A stretch of 64,000 nt of DNA, taken from the NCBI RefSeq assembly GCF_927312905.1, contig NZ_CAKMHQ010000012.1, positions 1 through 64,000 of the forward strand, written 5' to 3'. Under the pieces are notes generated by a model. That model saw only the letters and a program-made list of their open reading frames with translations. It made no database searches and had not been told where the DNA came from. The stretch comes from Candidatus Nitrotoga sp. 1052. GTDB taxonomy: Bacteria; Pseudomonadota; Gammaproteobacteria; Burkholderiales; Gallionellaceae. Shown here piece by piece: positions 39,802 to 49,093 of this stretch; the first letter of the stretch is position 1; each line of letters opens with the position of its first letter. The translations under genes and the position numbers were made by a program.

Positions 39802-40308
39802 TTAGCGCAGCGCCGGCCTGGGTTTAACCTGAAGCGTCTGTGCAGCGAGCATAGAAACTCCCGCGAAGTCCTGGTAGCGACTCTTGTGTACCGAGAACGT
39901 GTACAGCACGGCAATGTTGTCTTTAACAGTGGCCATGTACCGCGTGTAGTAGTTCGGTACCTCTGATCCCAGCAGGGTTGCATCAACCCACAGCGTGCCT
40001 TGCAGATTCACCCGAGCGGATGGTTTGACCACGCTTGCACCTTTCGCTGGAGCAATCTTGCCAAGGTGCTCCATGTAGGCCGCTAAGGTATCGTCCGGTC
40101 CAGGCACCTTCGCCGTCATGATCATCATCGCTGCGTGATCTCTGTTGGATGGATTCGGGGCGTGACAGACGAACTCCGTGCCCTCTCGCTGGCATTTCCA
40201 TCCATCTGGCAGGTTGAAGGAGACATACAGGTTCTCGAACTTTTCCGCCCAGGCGAGCGCCGACACGCCGGCAAGGCAGCACACCAACCACTGAAGGGAG
40301 TGATTCAT
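39802..40308 (-). CDS. Small exported protein coupled to the STAND NTPase gene
   Basis: The start chosen is ATG 40308, which overlaps the upstream stop by ATGA and gives a clean signal peptide (MNHSLQWLVCCLAGVSALAWA). The mature protein (~148 residues) looks like a compact alpha/beta domain: NLYVSFNLPDGWKCQREGTE, MMIMTAKVPGPDDTLAAYM, then TLWVDATLLGSEVPNYYTRY and a final SMLAAQTLQV. This pattern of a short strand-rich start, an 'amphipathic helix after DDTL' and a TRY strand is typical of small periplasmic proteins I cannot name. Translational coupling implies that it works with the NTPase, perhaps as a periplasmic sensor, inhibitor or effector. Confidence 0.65.
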   Translation of the reverse strand: MNHSLQWLVCCLAGVSALAWAEKFENLYVSFNLPDGWKCQREGTEFVCHAPNPSNRDHAAMMIMTAKVPGPDDTLAAYMEHLGKIAPAKGASVVKPSARVNLQGTLWVDATLLGSEVPNYYTRYMATVKDNIAVLYTFSVHKSRYQDFAGVSMLAAQTLQVKPRPALR

Positions 40309-43300
40309 GAGATCTCCTTGGCTCGAAGGGTCGGTAAAGGTTCCCGAGCGGACCAGCACCTGGTCAGGTACGCCCAAAAGTCGTATTTTTCGTGGCCCTC
40401 TCGGGTAGCCCGGAATGCTTCATATAGCTCCACACTGCTCATCGGCGTAGCGGATCGCGCGAGCAACGCTGTGCCTTGGTCCGCAGTCAAGTTGGCAGTA
40501 CGCGCTTCTGGTGCCACGCCGACCTGTGAGTTTAGGACCACAAGCTTGGGCACGTCGCTGCGTTCGATGCGGGCGAGCAGCAAGTCGACATGAAATGGGC
40601 GGATGCCTTCGCTTTGGGTCAGCGCCACTAGCAGAAAGTCCTGTCCATCCGGGGCGGTCAGTGTGGCACCGATGGGCTGCTGGATTTTTGCTTCGCTGGC
40701 CCCCATGGCCAACAGCATTTCGCGCGCGAGCGATACCATTTCCGCCGAATCTGCGGTCGTCAGGACGCGAGTTATTCGCCGCGAGGACGCTATCTGCTCG
40801 CGCAAACGTCCCATGGCTGCATCCAGATCAGACCGCTTCTGTGCTAGGTTGGCGTATTCGCTGTCAGCGTACCTTGCGGCCGGCATGTCGTAAGAAAGCA
40901 TCCAATCCGGATCTTGCGCGGCAAAACGCTGTCGCCAGCTGAATTCCCGCATGAAGCTGTCGCTGACCCGATGGTCTTCGATGTGCGCGGCCACAGTGAT
41001 GAGCTGCTCGCGTAACGCTTCAGCGCTTGCACAGGGCATCGAACGCGCCAGGTACGGAAACACCCCTGCAAACCGGGCGTCCTTGGCGTGGGCGGCTTGC
41101 TCTTCCGGCGCCATTTCCAAAAGGACGAAGTGCGTGAAGAAGTCCCTGATCCTATCATGTCGGAAACGAATCTCCTGTGCCGCTAATTTTCCGGAGGGCT
41201 CACTGAACGTACGCACCTGCGCCAGCTTCGCGTGGACCAGTTCCGCCACCTCAGGTTTGAAGGGCAATCCGCCAAGATCTTCCTGGTCGGCGAGCCTTTG
41301 CGTCAGCAAGGCACTTGAGAACCCCAGCGTGCGGAACTCAAGGCCTTGCGCCTGCAGGTACCGCTTGACCGTGTCGAACTGCTGTTTCTCCAACGCGAAG
41401 AGATCCGGAACCCCGCCTTGAGATAGCAGCAGCGCCACCGAGGTTAGGTCCATTGGGTTGGCCAGGATTTCCTCGAACGCCTGCACCTCCTCCTCGGTCG
41501 CCGGCCTAGCCCAGACGTCGTCAAGGAACGCGCTCGCGGCCCGTTGAAATACCTCGTCGCGAATCACCGCATCTGCCGGCAGCACTTCGGAACGCGTCGT
41601 AAGAAAGGCTCGCACATGTTCGCGATCCAGTGGCAGCAGTTCGAAGGTTTCGATGCCGGTAAACCCACGCAATAGGATTTGGCTCGTGACCAGAATGTTT
41701 GCGTGCGGATAGTCCCCGACGAAGGACGTGATGGCGTCTTGCGTCGTCAGGTCCACTTCGTTGTAACCATCGATATAGACCGACATGCGGCCTGCGTAGA
41801 GAACTGACCGCAGCAGGTTCTGGTCGCTTCCGACGCTTTTCATACGCTTGACGATCTCAGCTTCGACGCCGGCCCTGCACTGGTCTGCGCGCAGATAGAC
41901 CATGATGTCCTTGCCCTCGGTCGCTCGGCTGGACAGCCAGAATTTGAGAAAGCTCGACTTGCCTAGTCCAGACTTACCAAGCAATAGGACGCGTCCTCGG
42001 TGGGTTGCCAGCGCCGAAGTTATCGGTCGTGGCTGAGCCCGGATATCGAGTGTGGCCCCTGAACGTGCAGGCCAGTGCTGCACCATGCTTCCGTCGAAAT
42101 ACCCCTGCGCCTGCGATGCCGGTCCGCTTGCGTCACGTACATCTCGGAGGAAGTCTGACGCGAAGGGTGCGAACAATCGCCGTCTTGCGAACGGCACGTA
42201 AAGCAGAACGAGATCGATATAGCCAAAGCCTATCACCTTGCGGACGAAGGGATTCCAGAAGACGACTGCTTGAAGCGTTGGCGACTTGGGATAGCCCGCC
42301 AGGAGAACGGCCCAGACACCTAAATGCAACAAGACAGCCGCCGGAACGGCAATTAGGGCGCCCAACACCAAGCGCTTCCGGCGCTCTGTTCGGACCTGAG
42401 ATGCCACCGCGGGAAGTTCCTTGTCAAGCACATCCTCCCACCATGATAGCGTCGACTGTGACTCTAGTTGATATGGCAAGTCACCTCCGGCCGCCGCTGC
42501 CAAGGCTGCCACTTTCTTCCTCAGCGGATTGCCGGCGTTCTGGAACGCCGTCGACTGCCACAGCTCCTTGAGCGCAGCCAGTATCCGCGCTGGATCCACG
42601 ACGGAGGTCGCATCCCATTGCCGCGCTATGATTGCCATCGAGCTGTTGGTATCAAAGAGAATGCCAATGCAGGCCCTGAGCACATCGGCAGAAGCTTCTG
42701 TCGTGACCGCGTCGAGGATTGCGAGGCCGACATCCGTGCCAAGCGGCCTTGCCGGCACAAGCGAAAAGCAACTCTTCGAAGGCTCTTCAGACCATTTCGC
42801 CCTTTCGGTCTGCCATCGCGCGTATGTTGTACCGAAGCGCACTAACCTTGGCAGCCAATCAGGTGTGTCGTTTGCGAGCTCAGGCCGGGTCAACACCGTC
42901 GCTATTATTTCTTCGTCTGGGCTCTTGAAGGCGGTTCTGGTGAGCCCTTCGTCATAGGCTCGGCCTAGGAGCAACATTGCGGTTCGGCTGATGAGCTTGC
43001 TATCGAGGAGCGCTTTGTTGAAAACATCCTGGTGTTGCACAACTCGCCCAACAGAAGCCAAGGCAATGAGTGCGGTGGCGCGGGCAACTTGGTCCAGCCC
43101 GGGGTCGATGGCTGCCTGTGCTGCGAACTGCACAATCGACTCGGGCGCAGCTCCCGCCGCCTGTAGGACGCGAAAGAACCACTCATGGTTCAGCCCGGTT
43201 AGCGAAGGCTTTGTATTGATCCAGAAGCCCTTCTGTTCGAGCAAAGTTGGAGATGGCCTTACGCCGGCGAGCATCAGTTGCTTGGCCACTGTCCAGTCGG

Positions 43301-44696
43301 AGATCATCAGCCGTCGCGTAAGCTCCCGGCTGAGAGCCCGCGAAAGCCCCATCGAGCGTGGCTGCCAGTCGGGCAATTGCCCGAGGCCGTTTTGTCGGAC
43401 AAAGGCGGCCAGCTCAATGCCTAGATCACGCCCCTTGCCAGCTTCTGCGAGGTAGGCATCAATCTCGTCACCGAACGAATCGCGACAGTTGTGCATCTTG
43501 TTGGCTGCTGTGGTCCAGAATTCCTTCAACGTAGCTTGACCTGCACTACTGCGCACAGTTAGCAGGGCAAACTTATAGCGAAGGGCATTGCAGTCCGCTA
43601 ATTGGCTGAGCGGGTCGTACAGCTCAAGTGGGAAGTTGGTGACCAATGATGCTTGTACAGAAGTCGGAGCTCGCCTGAGCCACTGGGCCGCCAATTCTGC
43701 GGGCCAAATCACGGCGACCGATGCCGGGGTTGTCCTCCGGTAGTGCTCCTCAAGGACTGCAGGGCTCCGGTCTCGCAGCAGTTCAAAAGCTTCTGACCAA
43801 TCGCCGATCTGCTTCGCAGAATCAAGCAGACGTACAACTTCGTCCGACTCGGCGCGAGACAGCGCAAGCGGTGTTGAAGCTGATTGGCCAAACGCTCGAA
43901 GGTACGCGACGGCCGCTCTAGAGACCGCCAGGTCGGCCGATTTCAACGCGGACAAGATCTCTTCGTTGGGTAGCGGGACACGAAGCGACAACAAGGCCGC
44001 CAACGCTAGATCGCGCTTCTGCGTCACGAGGGGGTCTTGGGATCGGTTCACCCGCCAACTCTGGAGTTGCGCCTGCGCTGGTTTGAGGTCAAGGGGATGG
44101 CGGCGCAACAAGGCCACCAGCTCACGCCGCTGCTGGTCTCCCAGTTTGCCCGTCTCCAGCGCGGCTACGACCTTGCTCACCACCTCGGTCGGAAGGTGGC
44201 GGAATCCTTCAGCCGTGGAAACCACGGCCGCTATCAATCCGATGTCACCGGCGGCCAATGCTTCATCCAGCTCCGAGATGAACCCCGCGGGCGCGAAGTC
44301 CAGCAACTTGGCGGTGTTCATCGCCGGCGCGTTCCGGACTCTGCCTCGGACTTCTGGACTCGCGTTTGCCAGCACGCGTGCGAAACGGTCCGTGCCGGAC
44401 AGCTTCGTTGCAATGGACTCGATGACTGCCGCGGGAGCATCCGCCAAAAGATAGATAGCACCGGGTACCAATCGCGGATCGTTTGAATCGAGTTGCGCGA
44501 GCCAAGCGTCAGCTAGCTGATTGGCTTCCAATGGGGTCAACTGTAAGGAGACAGTGCGGAGCCGCAGCTGGGAGGGCGTCGCGAACGCGATTGGCTCGCC
44601 GACACTACCTGCCGCCAGTACCGGTCGCACAGACGCCAAGGCCACGCTGGTCAGAGCGATCGTGATTGTTGCACACCTCGACCACGTTGCCCCCAA
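40305..44696 (-). CDS. Membrane-anchored STAND (NACHT-like) NTPase with exported helical-repeat domain, 1463 aa
   Basis: The N terminus is a signal peptide or anchor (residues 1-28, ending VLAAG). Residues ~40-740 are all-helical and HEAT/ARM-like, suggesting a large binding solenoid. Hydrophobic segments at ~773-800 and possibly ~820-838 anchor the protein. The NTPase follows: Walker A GKSGLGKS at 907-914, Walker B VYIDGYNEVD with Asp976 (the NACHT-style DGxxE), a sensor-like LVTSQ, and FRHDRIRDFF at ~1180. Residues ~1310-1463 form a separate alpha/beta module (DGQDFLLVALTQ, VDLLLARIE, PKLVVLNSQVG) of unknown function. STAND proteins are signal-activated oligomerising switches. One spanning the membrane with its repeats outside is unusual. 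It is visibly more GC-rich than its surroundings. Confidence 0.75.
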   Translation of the reverse strand: MGATWSRCATITIALTSVALASVRPVLAAGSVGEPIAFATPSQLRLRTVSLQLTPLEANQLADAWLAQLDSNDPRLVPGAIYLLADAPAAVIESIATKLSGTDRFARVLANASPEVRGRVRNAPAMNTAKLLDFAPAGFISELDEALAAGDIGLIAAVVSTAEGFRHLPTEVVSKVVAALETGKLGDQQRRELVALLRRHPLDLKPAQAQLQSWRVNRSQDPLVTQKRDLALAALLSLRVPLPNEEILSALKSADLAVSRAAVAYLRAFGQSASTPLALSRAESDEVVRLLDSAKQIGDWSEAFELLRDRSPAVLEEHYRRTTPASVAVIWPAELAAQWLRRAPTSVQASLVTNFPLELYDPLSQLADCNALRYKFALLTVRSSAGQATLKEFWTTAANKMHNCRDSFGDEIDAYLAEAGKGRDLGIELAAFVRQNGLGQLPDWQPRSMGLSRALSRELTRRLMISDWTVAKQLMLAGVRPSPTLLEQKGFWINTKPSLTGLNHEWFFRVLQAAGAAPESIVQFAAQAAIDPGLDQVARATALIALASVGRVVQHQDVFNKALLDSKLISRTAMLLLGRAYDEGLTRTAFKSPDEEIIATVLTRPELANDTPDWLPRLVRFGTTYARWQTERAKWSEEPSKSCFSLVPARPLGTDVGLAILDAVTTEASADVLRACIGILFDTNSSMAIIARQWDATSVVDPARILAALKELWQSTAFQNAGNPLRKKVAALAAAAGGDLPYQLESQSTLSWWEDVLDKELPAVASQVRTERRKRLVLGALIAVPAAVLLHLGVWAVLLAGYPKSPTLQAVVFWNPFVRKVIGFGYIDLVLLYVPFARRRLFAPFASDFLRDVRDASGPASQAQGYFDGSMVQHWPARSGATLDIRAQPRPITSALATHRGRVLLLGKSGLGKSSFLKFWLSSRATEGKDIMVYLRADQCRAGVEAEIVKRMKSVGSDQNLLRSVLYAGRMSVYIDGYNEVDLTTQDAITSFVGDYPHANILVTSQILLRGFTGIETFELLPLDREHVRAFLTTRSEVLPADAVIRDEVFQRAASAFLDDVWARPATEEEVQAFEEILANPMDLTSVALLLSQGGVPDLFALEKQQFDTVKRYLQAQGLEFRTLGFSSALLTQRLADQEDLGGLPFKPEVAELVHAKLAQVRTFSEPSGKLAAQEIRFRHDRIRDFFTHFVLLEMAPEEQAAHAKDARFAGVFPYLARSMPCASAEALREQLITVAAHIEDHRVSDSFMREFSWRQRFAAQDPDWMLSYDMPAARYADSEYANLAQKRSDLDAAMGRLREQIASSRRITRVLTTADSAEMVSLAREMLLAMGASEAKIQQPIGATLTAPDGQDFLLVALTQSEGIRPFHVDLLLARIERSDVPKLVVLNSQVGVAPEARTANLTADQGTALLARSATPMSSVELYEAFRATREGHEKYDFWAYLTRCWSAREPLPTLRAKEIS

Positions 44697-44985
44697 GGCC
44701 CCCTCCGTCGCTACATTTTAAGGATAGGGAAAGAATAGGAAACTCAACCGCGCAAGTCAAATAAACTTTTCCCCACATCTCCTCGCCAATCCGATTTCCA
44801 TCCTCAAAACCATGACAGATTCTACTTTTCGCCCATTCCCACTGTAAGAATTGATTGCGTTAACACCAAAAAACGGCACACGCCAAACTCAGCGCACAAG
44901 CCTACCCAAGGTGAGCAAAAAAATTGCTGTCACCAGGCGATGCGCTGATCGAACTCGAACTCCGGTTCTGGCTGGGCCGGGACTG

Positions 44986-45144
44986 GAGAACGAGGTGACG
45001 GTGAAGCGTCTCAAGCGCCGAGGCGGGCGCATCGAGCTGTTGGCGGAGAACCCAGACTATGCGCCCATCGTGGTCAACGGCCACCTGGCTATCGAAGGCC
45101 TCATGGTCGGCTTGATCCATGACGGACGGACGCTGCCACGGTGA
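44986..45144 (+). pseudogene. C-terminal fragment of LexA or a LexA-like S24 peptidase
   Basis: The frame reads [20 protein letters not shown], then [11 protein letters not shown] and [11 protein letters not shown], the characteristic C-terminal end of LexA, including the catalytic Lys in TVKR. The DNA-binding domain, the cleavage site and the catalytic Ser are absent; unrelated sequence precedes position ~44986. It is a non-functional remnant. The flanks 44697-44985 and 45145-45436 hold nothing else I can support. Confidence 0.7.
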
Positions 45145-45436
45145 TGCGATGGTGGACTGCCCCTGCACCATGAGCACGTTCAGCAAGATCGCCAACAGCA
45201 TTAACGATGACCTGATCGCCCGGGCCTCGATGTGATACTCAAGGAAAACGCACATCACGCCTCCTACCCGTTATAGCGACGATTTATCATTCTTCACTCG
45301 CAATGATTTTGACCACAAACGTGCATTCCTACTCTTCCCCGAGTGAAAATCCCACCGACTGCTAAAGGACAGCAATCAGCTTGAGCGAAGGGCAATGTCG
45401 AAGTGAGTCAGCCAGGTTTTAGCAACACCGTAGGGA

Positions 45437-45458
45437 TTCCCTTCCTTTTGGGAGGGAA
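45437..45458 (-). terminator. Hairpin downstream of the broken toxin gene
   Basis: TTCCCT/AGGGAA stem with an inner CC/GG pair and a TTTT loop. It lies 27 bases past the TAG of the minus-strand pseudogene, but no T-run follows, so termination is only probable. Confidence 0.35.
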
Positions 45459-45484
45459 AGATGTCAACCTGCTTGAGCCGCTTC

Positions 45485-45949
45485 CTAGGCGGCACTTACG
45501 CGCTGCATCAAACTTGGATGAAGCACACCGAGCTTTGATGTTTGGCCGTTTGAGGCGCTGGGCGGCACCTTGAGCCATTCGCTGTTGTATGGCAGTTCAA
45601 CCGTGTTATGAAAACTGAATTTTATCGAGTAGCTTAAGCCTGCAAGTCGGTACGCCGGCGTCTCGCGATCAGCAATAAGAAATTCTCCCGAGCGGGGTTG
45701 GTCAATTTTCTGGCTGGTTCCCTAGGCCACCAATACAATGAAATGGGGCGCCTGATCGTCAAATACCTTGACTATTAAAGCAGGTCCAGGCTTCGGCCCC
45801 GGCTTAATTCCTTTATTTTCTGAAAAGTGACACCATACAATTTCGCCTGCTTCCGGAGCCGGCCACCAATATTTCCCCATTGCTTCAGAACAAGCTCGAT
45901 TTGAACGATTTTGTGCGGCCTTGGGGTATTGCTTTGCGAATTGCGACAA
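45485..45949 (-). pseudogene. PemK/MazF-like toxin gene with an internal nonsense codon
   Basis: Starts at ATG 45949, one base after the upstream small gene. The first 75 codons contain GEIVWCHFSENKG and GPKPGPALIVKV, the N-terminal barrel motif of MazF/PemK-type toxins. The frame is cut by TAG at 45722-45724 exactly where a Tyr codon is expected (VA-stop-GTSQK). The same frame continues for 78 more coding-like residues (SGEFLIADRETPAYRLAGLS, KFSFHNTVELPY, KLGVLHPSLMQRVSAA) to TAG 45485. A single substitution has therefore inactivated a ~153-aa toxin-like protein. Confidence 0.65.
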
Positions 45950-45950
45950 A

Positions 45951-46160
45951 CTATGTCGGCGTCAGTTCGCCGTCGTCTGCTTCATGGGCCGGAATCATTT
46001 TTTTCGCCAGCTTGCGTAACGCATAATGAATCACTTGCGTTTCCCCTGTGAAACCGAGATATTCGGCCAATTTTTCCACGGTTGAACGGCTGATGCCGTT
46101 CTGCGTGTCGGTTGGTCGGAAACGGAGTAATAGTTGATCTGGTTTTGATGTGGTCGTCAT
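45951..46160 (-). CDS. Small antitoxin-like partner of the broken toxin gene
   Basis: 69 residues, helical, with LLLRFRPTDTQNG at the N terminus and STVEKLAEYLGFTGETQVIH as a helix-turn-helix-like core, followed by an acidic tail. It sits immediately upstream of the PemK-like gene (one base between stop and start) in the usual antitoxin-then-toxin order. The antitoxin function is inferred from position and size. Confidence 0.5.
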   Translation of the reverse strand: MTTTSKPDQLLLRFRPTDTQNGISRSTVEKLAEYLGFTGETQVIHYALRKLAKKMIPAHEADDGELTPT

Positions 46161-46212
46161 GATATTCTTGATGACGGAGAAAGCTATATTCAGTATATCT
46201 TTACTCTGTTTG

Positions 46213-46611
46213 TCAGTTGACCAAAACCTTTACCAACTTCGCCAAATCCATCCCTTCGCTCGGGGGCGTGCCGTTTCGACATAAATTCAGTTCATAATTC
46301 AGCGCAAAGTCCGTTTTACCGCCCTCTTTGGTTGGCGTGTTAGGCTGAATTAATTTAACCGCAAGGCGGCTACACCCTTCCTGGTTAAATTTCTTGATTG
46401 TTGATACCTCCGCTCTGATTGGATCGGACGCGCCGGTTGCAGTGTGAATTGCATCTGCTTCTTTGTCCTCTATAATCCCTTTGGCTGTGCCATTTGGCGC
46501 ATTCAATGCCTGCATGAACAACGCCTTCGCGCTAATGCTTTCCGCTGCGTTTGCCGCAGTTACCAAAAGAATGATTGTGGTAATGGTGATAAAGTATTTT
46601 GTTACGATCAT
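46213..46611 (-). CDS. Exported orphan protein at the end of the tra operon
   Basis: A signal peptide (1-22, ends ANA) is followed by ~110 residues with two cysteines (GCSRLAVK and NLCRNG) that could pair. Its ATG overlaps the traN stop by ATGA, so it belongs to the transfer operon. I do not recognise the family; small periplasmic proteins of this type are common in F-like conjugation modules. Confidence 0.6.
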   Translation of the reverse strand: MIVTKYFITITTIILLVTAANAAESISAKALFMQALNAPNGTAKGIIEDKEADAIHTATGASDPIRAEVSTIKKFNQEGCSRLAVKLIQPNTPTKEGGKTDFALNYELNLCRNGTPPSEGMDLAKLVKVLVN

Positions 46612-48350
46612 TGACGACCTCGCGTGTAGTAGTTATTCAGCTTGCGCTGCATGGTGGCGGTGCTATCGGTGTTGATAATGGTTGCGCTTGGCATTCTCAC
46701 GTTCGCCATAATCTCGTTAAAGAATTCGGTAAGGTCAATTCTCGAAAAATCAAGACTGGAAAACTCGGTTGGGGTGAAGCCTGTGCAGTCCGTGACTGGC
46801 TTACCAATTTGCACTCCGCCAGATGTATTTATAATTCTTGCCAAGCGGGAATTGAAGCAGCAATAACTTTCTGTTGTCTGCATACAGGAGCCGATAATTG
46901 GAATCTTTATTGAACAATGGCTCCCTGTGTAACGACAAAGGTTCTGCCCTTTTTTCATGGCGAGCATTTTTTCTGGCTGGTCGCATGACAGAAGTTCCTG
47001 AAGAATCATCAGTCCTACTTGGATCGCGAGTGAGGTGGGGTCGAAAGCAAAACTGATCCCACCAAAAGAACCCAGTGCCCCCGGCATTGCGCCCCACGTT
47101 GCGGTAAAGCCGTAAAGCGAAAAAGACGGACTGAATGGCATCGACGACCCACCGGCGAGTGATCCGATCGGGGTTGATGCAAGCACCGAGTCCAATCCTC
47201 GCACAATGTGGAAGTTATCAAACAGCGTGTCATACATGTAACTGCTGCCATATTTCAGTGTCTGTCCACCGGCACTCACGGCATACCCCATGACGGAAGC
47301 ATTGCTTACTGCCGCACCACCTCCACTCGGCTTGCAGCAGTTAACCAAACCAAACAGTGATTTTTTACAACTAGACCCCTGCCCTCCAAATATACGCAGG
47401 CTCACTGCATCCATGTAATTTCCGCCCTGTCGCATGACTTCCATCATGGCGGCTGTTTGAGCAAAATCCGTGTCCGGCACATGACCGGTATTGAAACAGT
47501 TGCCGCCTGTGCAGTAGGTGTTTCCACCGCAATCTGCAACAGTGGAAGATGATCCGGGCGCGCTTTGGCAGCGATAGGTTTTTTCGGTGAGACTGCACTG
47601 GTTGTTGATAGCTGTTGTCAGGCATTGCGATGTGCTGAGCGCGCATCCTCTAGCCAGCAATGCGCCGCAGTCCGTTTGCGGCGTCCCCAGACACGAATAA
47701 TTGTCTTGCCAGCTCCAGCAGTCTTTGTACACCGGCAATCCGTTAATTATGCGGGTTGCCGCTGGCTCAATGCAGATGTGCGACGCAATCGCGCAGGTTG
47801 GGCTGTTTGCGTACGATTGGCACTGGGTGTTATTGAGGGTGTCGGTCACAATGGTATAGCTATCAGCTACCCTTATTGTGTTCGACGGCGTGGATAACGC
47901 CGGGTTGCCACACCGCCATGTGTTATCCCATTGCATGCAGCCTGTGCCAAACGTGGTGTCGGTAACCGCACACGTTGAGCTGACTTGCCAACACCCTGAA
48001 ATTTGCCCGAAGGCTGAACAATTATCGACAGCGTTGGGTTTGATGCAGGTATAGGTGTCCTGATACTCCCAGCAACCGCCAGCCTCAGCCAGCGTCACCG
48101 TGACACCGGAAATCGTTTTGCTGGCCGTGTTATCGACGCAAGTGGAACTTGCCAGCCGACAATCAGCGGCAATTGCACGACCGCAGAGCACCATGGCGAA
48201 AAGGATCACTATAGAGCCGACCAATATATAGTGTGCCGTGCGCCCCGAGATTGTCGAAGAGGCAGGTGGTTCGACAAGCTCACCACGAACGGATTTCAAT
48301 ACGGATTTCAATCTGTTTAATGACCGAATCACCAACGATAGCGCCTTCAT
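46608..48350 (-). CDS. traN: TraN, C-terminal polypeptide (mating-pair stabilisation)
   Basis: The start is ATG 48350, touching the stop of the upstream ORF (TAATG). A long N-region with a hydrophobic signal (YILVGSIVILFAMVLCG) leads to a very cysteine-rich protein of ~580 residues with repeating C-x(n)-W motifs (GGCWEYQDTYTC, ISGCWQVSSTC, GCMQWDNTWRCG) and a C-terminal region with CCKPSGGG and YCCFNSRLARII, as in TraN. In F-type systems TraN is the outer-membrane adhesin that stabilises the mating pair. The first ~30 codons come partly from a REP element. With the preceding ORF it totals the usual size of a single TraN, so the gene appears split. Confidence 0.8.
   Translation of the reverse strand: MKALSLVIRSLNRLKSVLKSVRGELVEPPASSTISGRTAHYILVGSIVILFAMVLCGRAIAADCRLASSTCVDNTASKTISGVTVTLAEAGGCWEYQDTYTCIKPNAVDNCSAFGQISGCWQVSSTCAVTDTTFGTGCMQWDNTWRCGNPALSTPSNTIRVADSYTIVTDTLNNTQCQSYANSPTCAIASHICIEPAATRIINGLPVYKDCWSWQDNYSCLGTPQTDCGALLARGCALSTSQCLTTAINNQCSLTEKTYRCQSAPGSSSTVADCGGNTYCTGGNCFNTGHVPDTDFAQTAAMMEVMRQGGNYMDAVSLRIFGGQGSSCKKSLFGLVNCCKPSGGGAAVSNASVMGYAVSAGGQTLKYGSSYMYDTLFDNFHIVRGLDSVLASTPIGSLAGGSSMPFSPSFSLYGFTATWGAMPGALGSFGGISFAFDPTSLAIQVGLMILQELLSCDQPEKMLAMKKGQNLCRYTGSHCSIKIPIIGSCMQTTESYCCFNSRLARIINTSGGVQIGKPVTDCTGFTPTEFSSLDFSRIDLTEFFNEIMANVRMPSATIINTDSTATMQRKLNNYYTRGRQ
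48268..48292. repeat. REP-type palindrome inside the traN leader
   Basis: The 25-base sequence begins GGTTCGACAAGCTC and ends ACCACGAACGG. It is a REP element I recognise from many proteobacterial genomes and is usually intergenic. Here it encodes part of the traN N-region (VRGELVEP). A direct repeat ACGGATTTCAAT occurs twice next to it (48289-48312). Confidence 0.6.
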
Positions 48351-49093
48351 TACAGTGCCCGCTGTTGCAAGACGATGCACTCATTGGACGTCCAGGTACT
48401 TACCGTCGAGGCACCTCGCCGACAACTCAGGGATTCGTAGCTTATTGCTGTCTGGCTGCATTGATAGTTGGCATCGGCATCCACCACAATCGTGCGTCCG
48501 ACAATACACATGTGACTGGTTGTGGTCAGATACTCATTGCAGACTTCGGTGGTAAAGGTTGGCGGCTTGGTGATGGTTTGAGTCGTGCATCCGGTAAAAG
48601 CCCCGATTGCGGATGGGCTGGCATACCCCAATGATGTTGCTGCAAGTGTTCCGGGATTGGCTTCTATGATTCTCGATCTTGTGACATTCGGATCGCCCGA
48701 GGTAAGGGTGAACTGCGGTCGCGTTGTCGGGTTGCGCGCCATGTAATTGATGGCTTCACAGTTTTGCTGGAGGAAGGCGTTTGGGTTGACCGGTCCGGTC
48801 TGACAGGCGCTCACTTTCCCTGCCCCTGCCGTAATCGTATCTCCGCTTCCCCCCATGAAATAGCCCGCTTCTGGCGCGGTACGGCTGTAATTGTAGTAGC
48901 TCGGATTGAAGCTGTTAACCGTAGCCGCTATCGTGCCGTTGGTGATGTTTGTCGATGCATTGGGTATGGCACTTTGCGCAGTGGCTTGACCATCGATAAA
49001 CGCCTGCTCCACGGGTGTAACGGCGTGTGACAGCAGCGGGATTGCGCCACTCAGATACAAGACCATGGCAAACTTTCTGCACCCTGCTCTCAT
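48350..49093 (-). CDS. traN: TraN N-terminal polypeptide
   Basis: ATG 49093 is chosen because it overlaps the end of trbC (ATGA-type) and starts a signal peptide (KFAMVLYLSGAIPLLSHA). The ~225-residue mature part has the TraN-like PSYYNYSRTAPEAGYFMGG, CQTGPVNPNAFLQQNCEAIN and several paired cysteines, ending in CRRGASTVSTWTSNEC. It is the missing first third of TraN. The two ORFs are in different frames and separated by REP-derived sequence. Confidence 0.65.
   Translation of the reverse strand: MRAGCRKFAMVLYLSGAIPLLSHAVTPVEQAFIDGQATAQSAIPNASTNITNGTIAATVNSFNPSYYNYSRTAPEAGYFMGGSGDTITAGAGKVSACQTGPVNPNAFLQQNCEAINYMARNPTTRPQFTLTSGDPNVTRSRIIEANPGTLAATSLGYASPSAIGAFTGCTTQTITKPPTFTTEVCNEYLTTTSHMCIVGRTIVVDADANYQCSQTAISYESLSCRRGASTVSTWTSNECIVLQQRAL

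Noticed and set aside
42005-42571. 188-aa plus-strand ORF opposite the STAND gene
   Set aside because: An antisense shadow of a GC-rich gene; no independent support.
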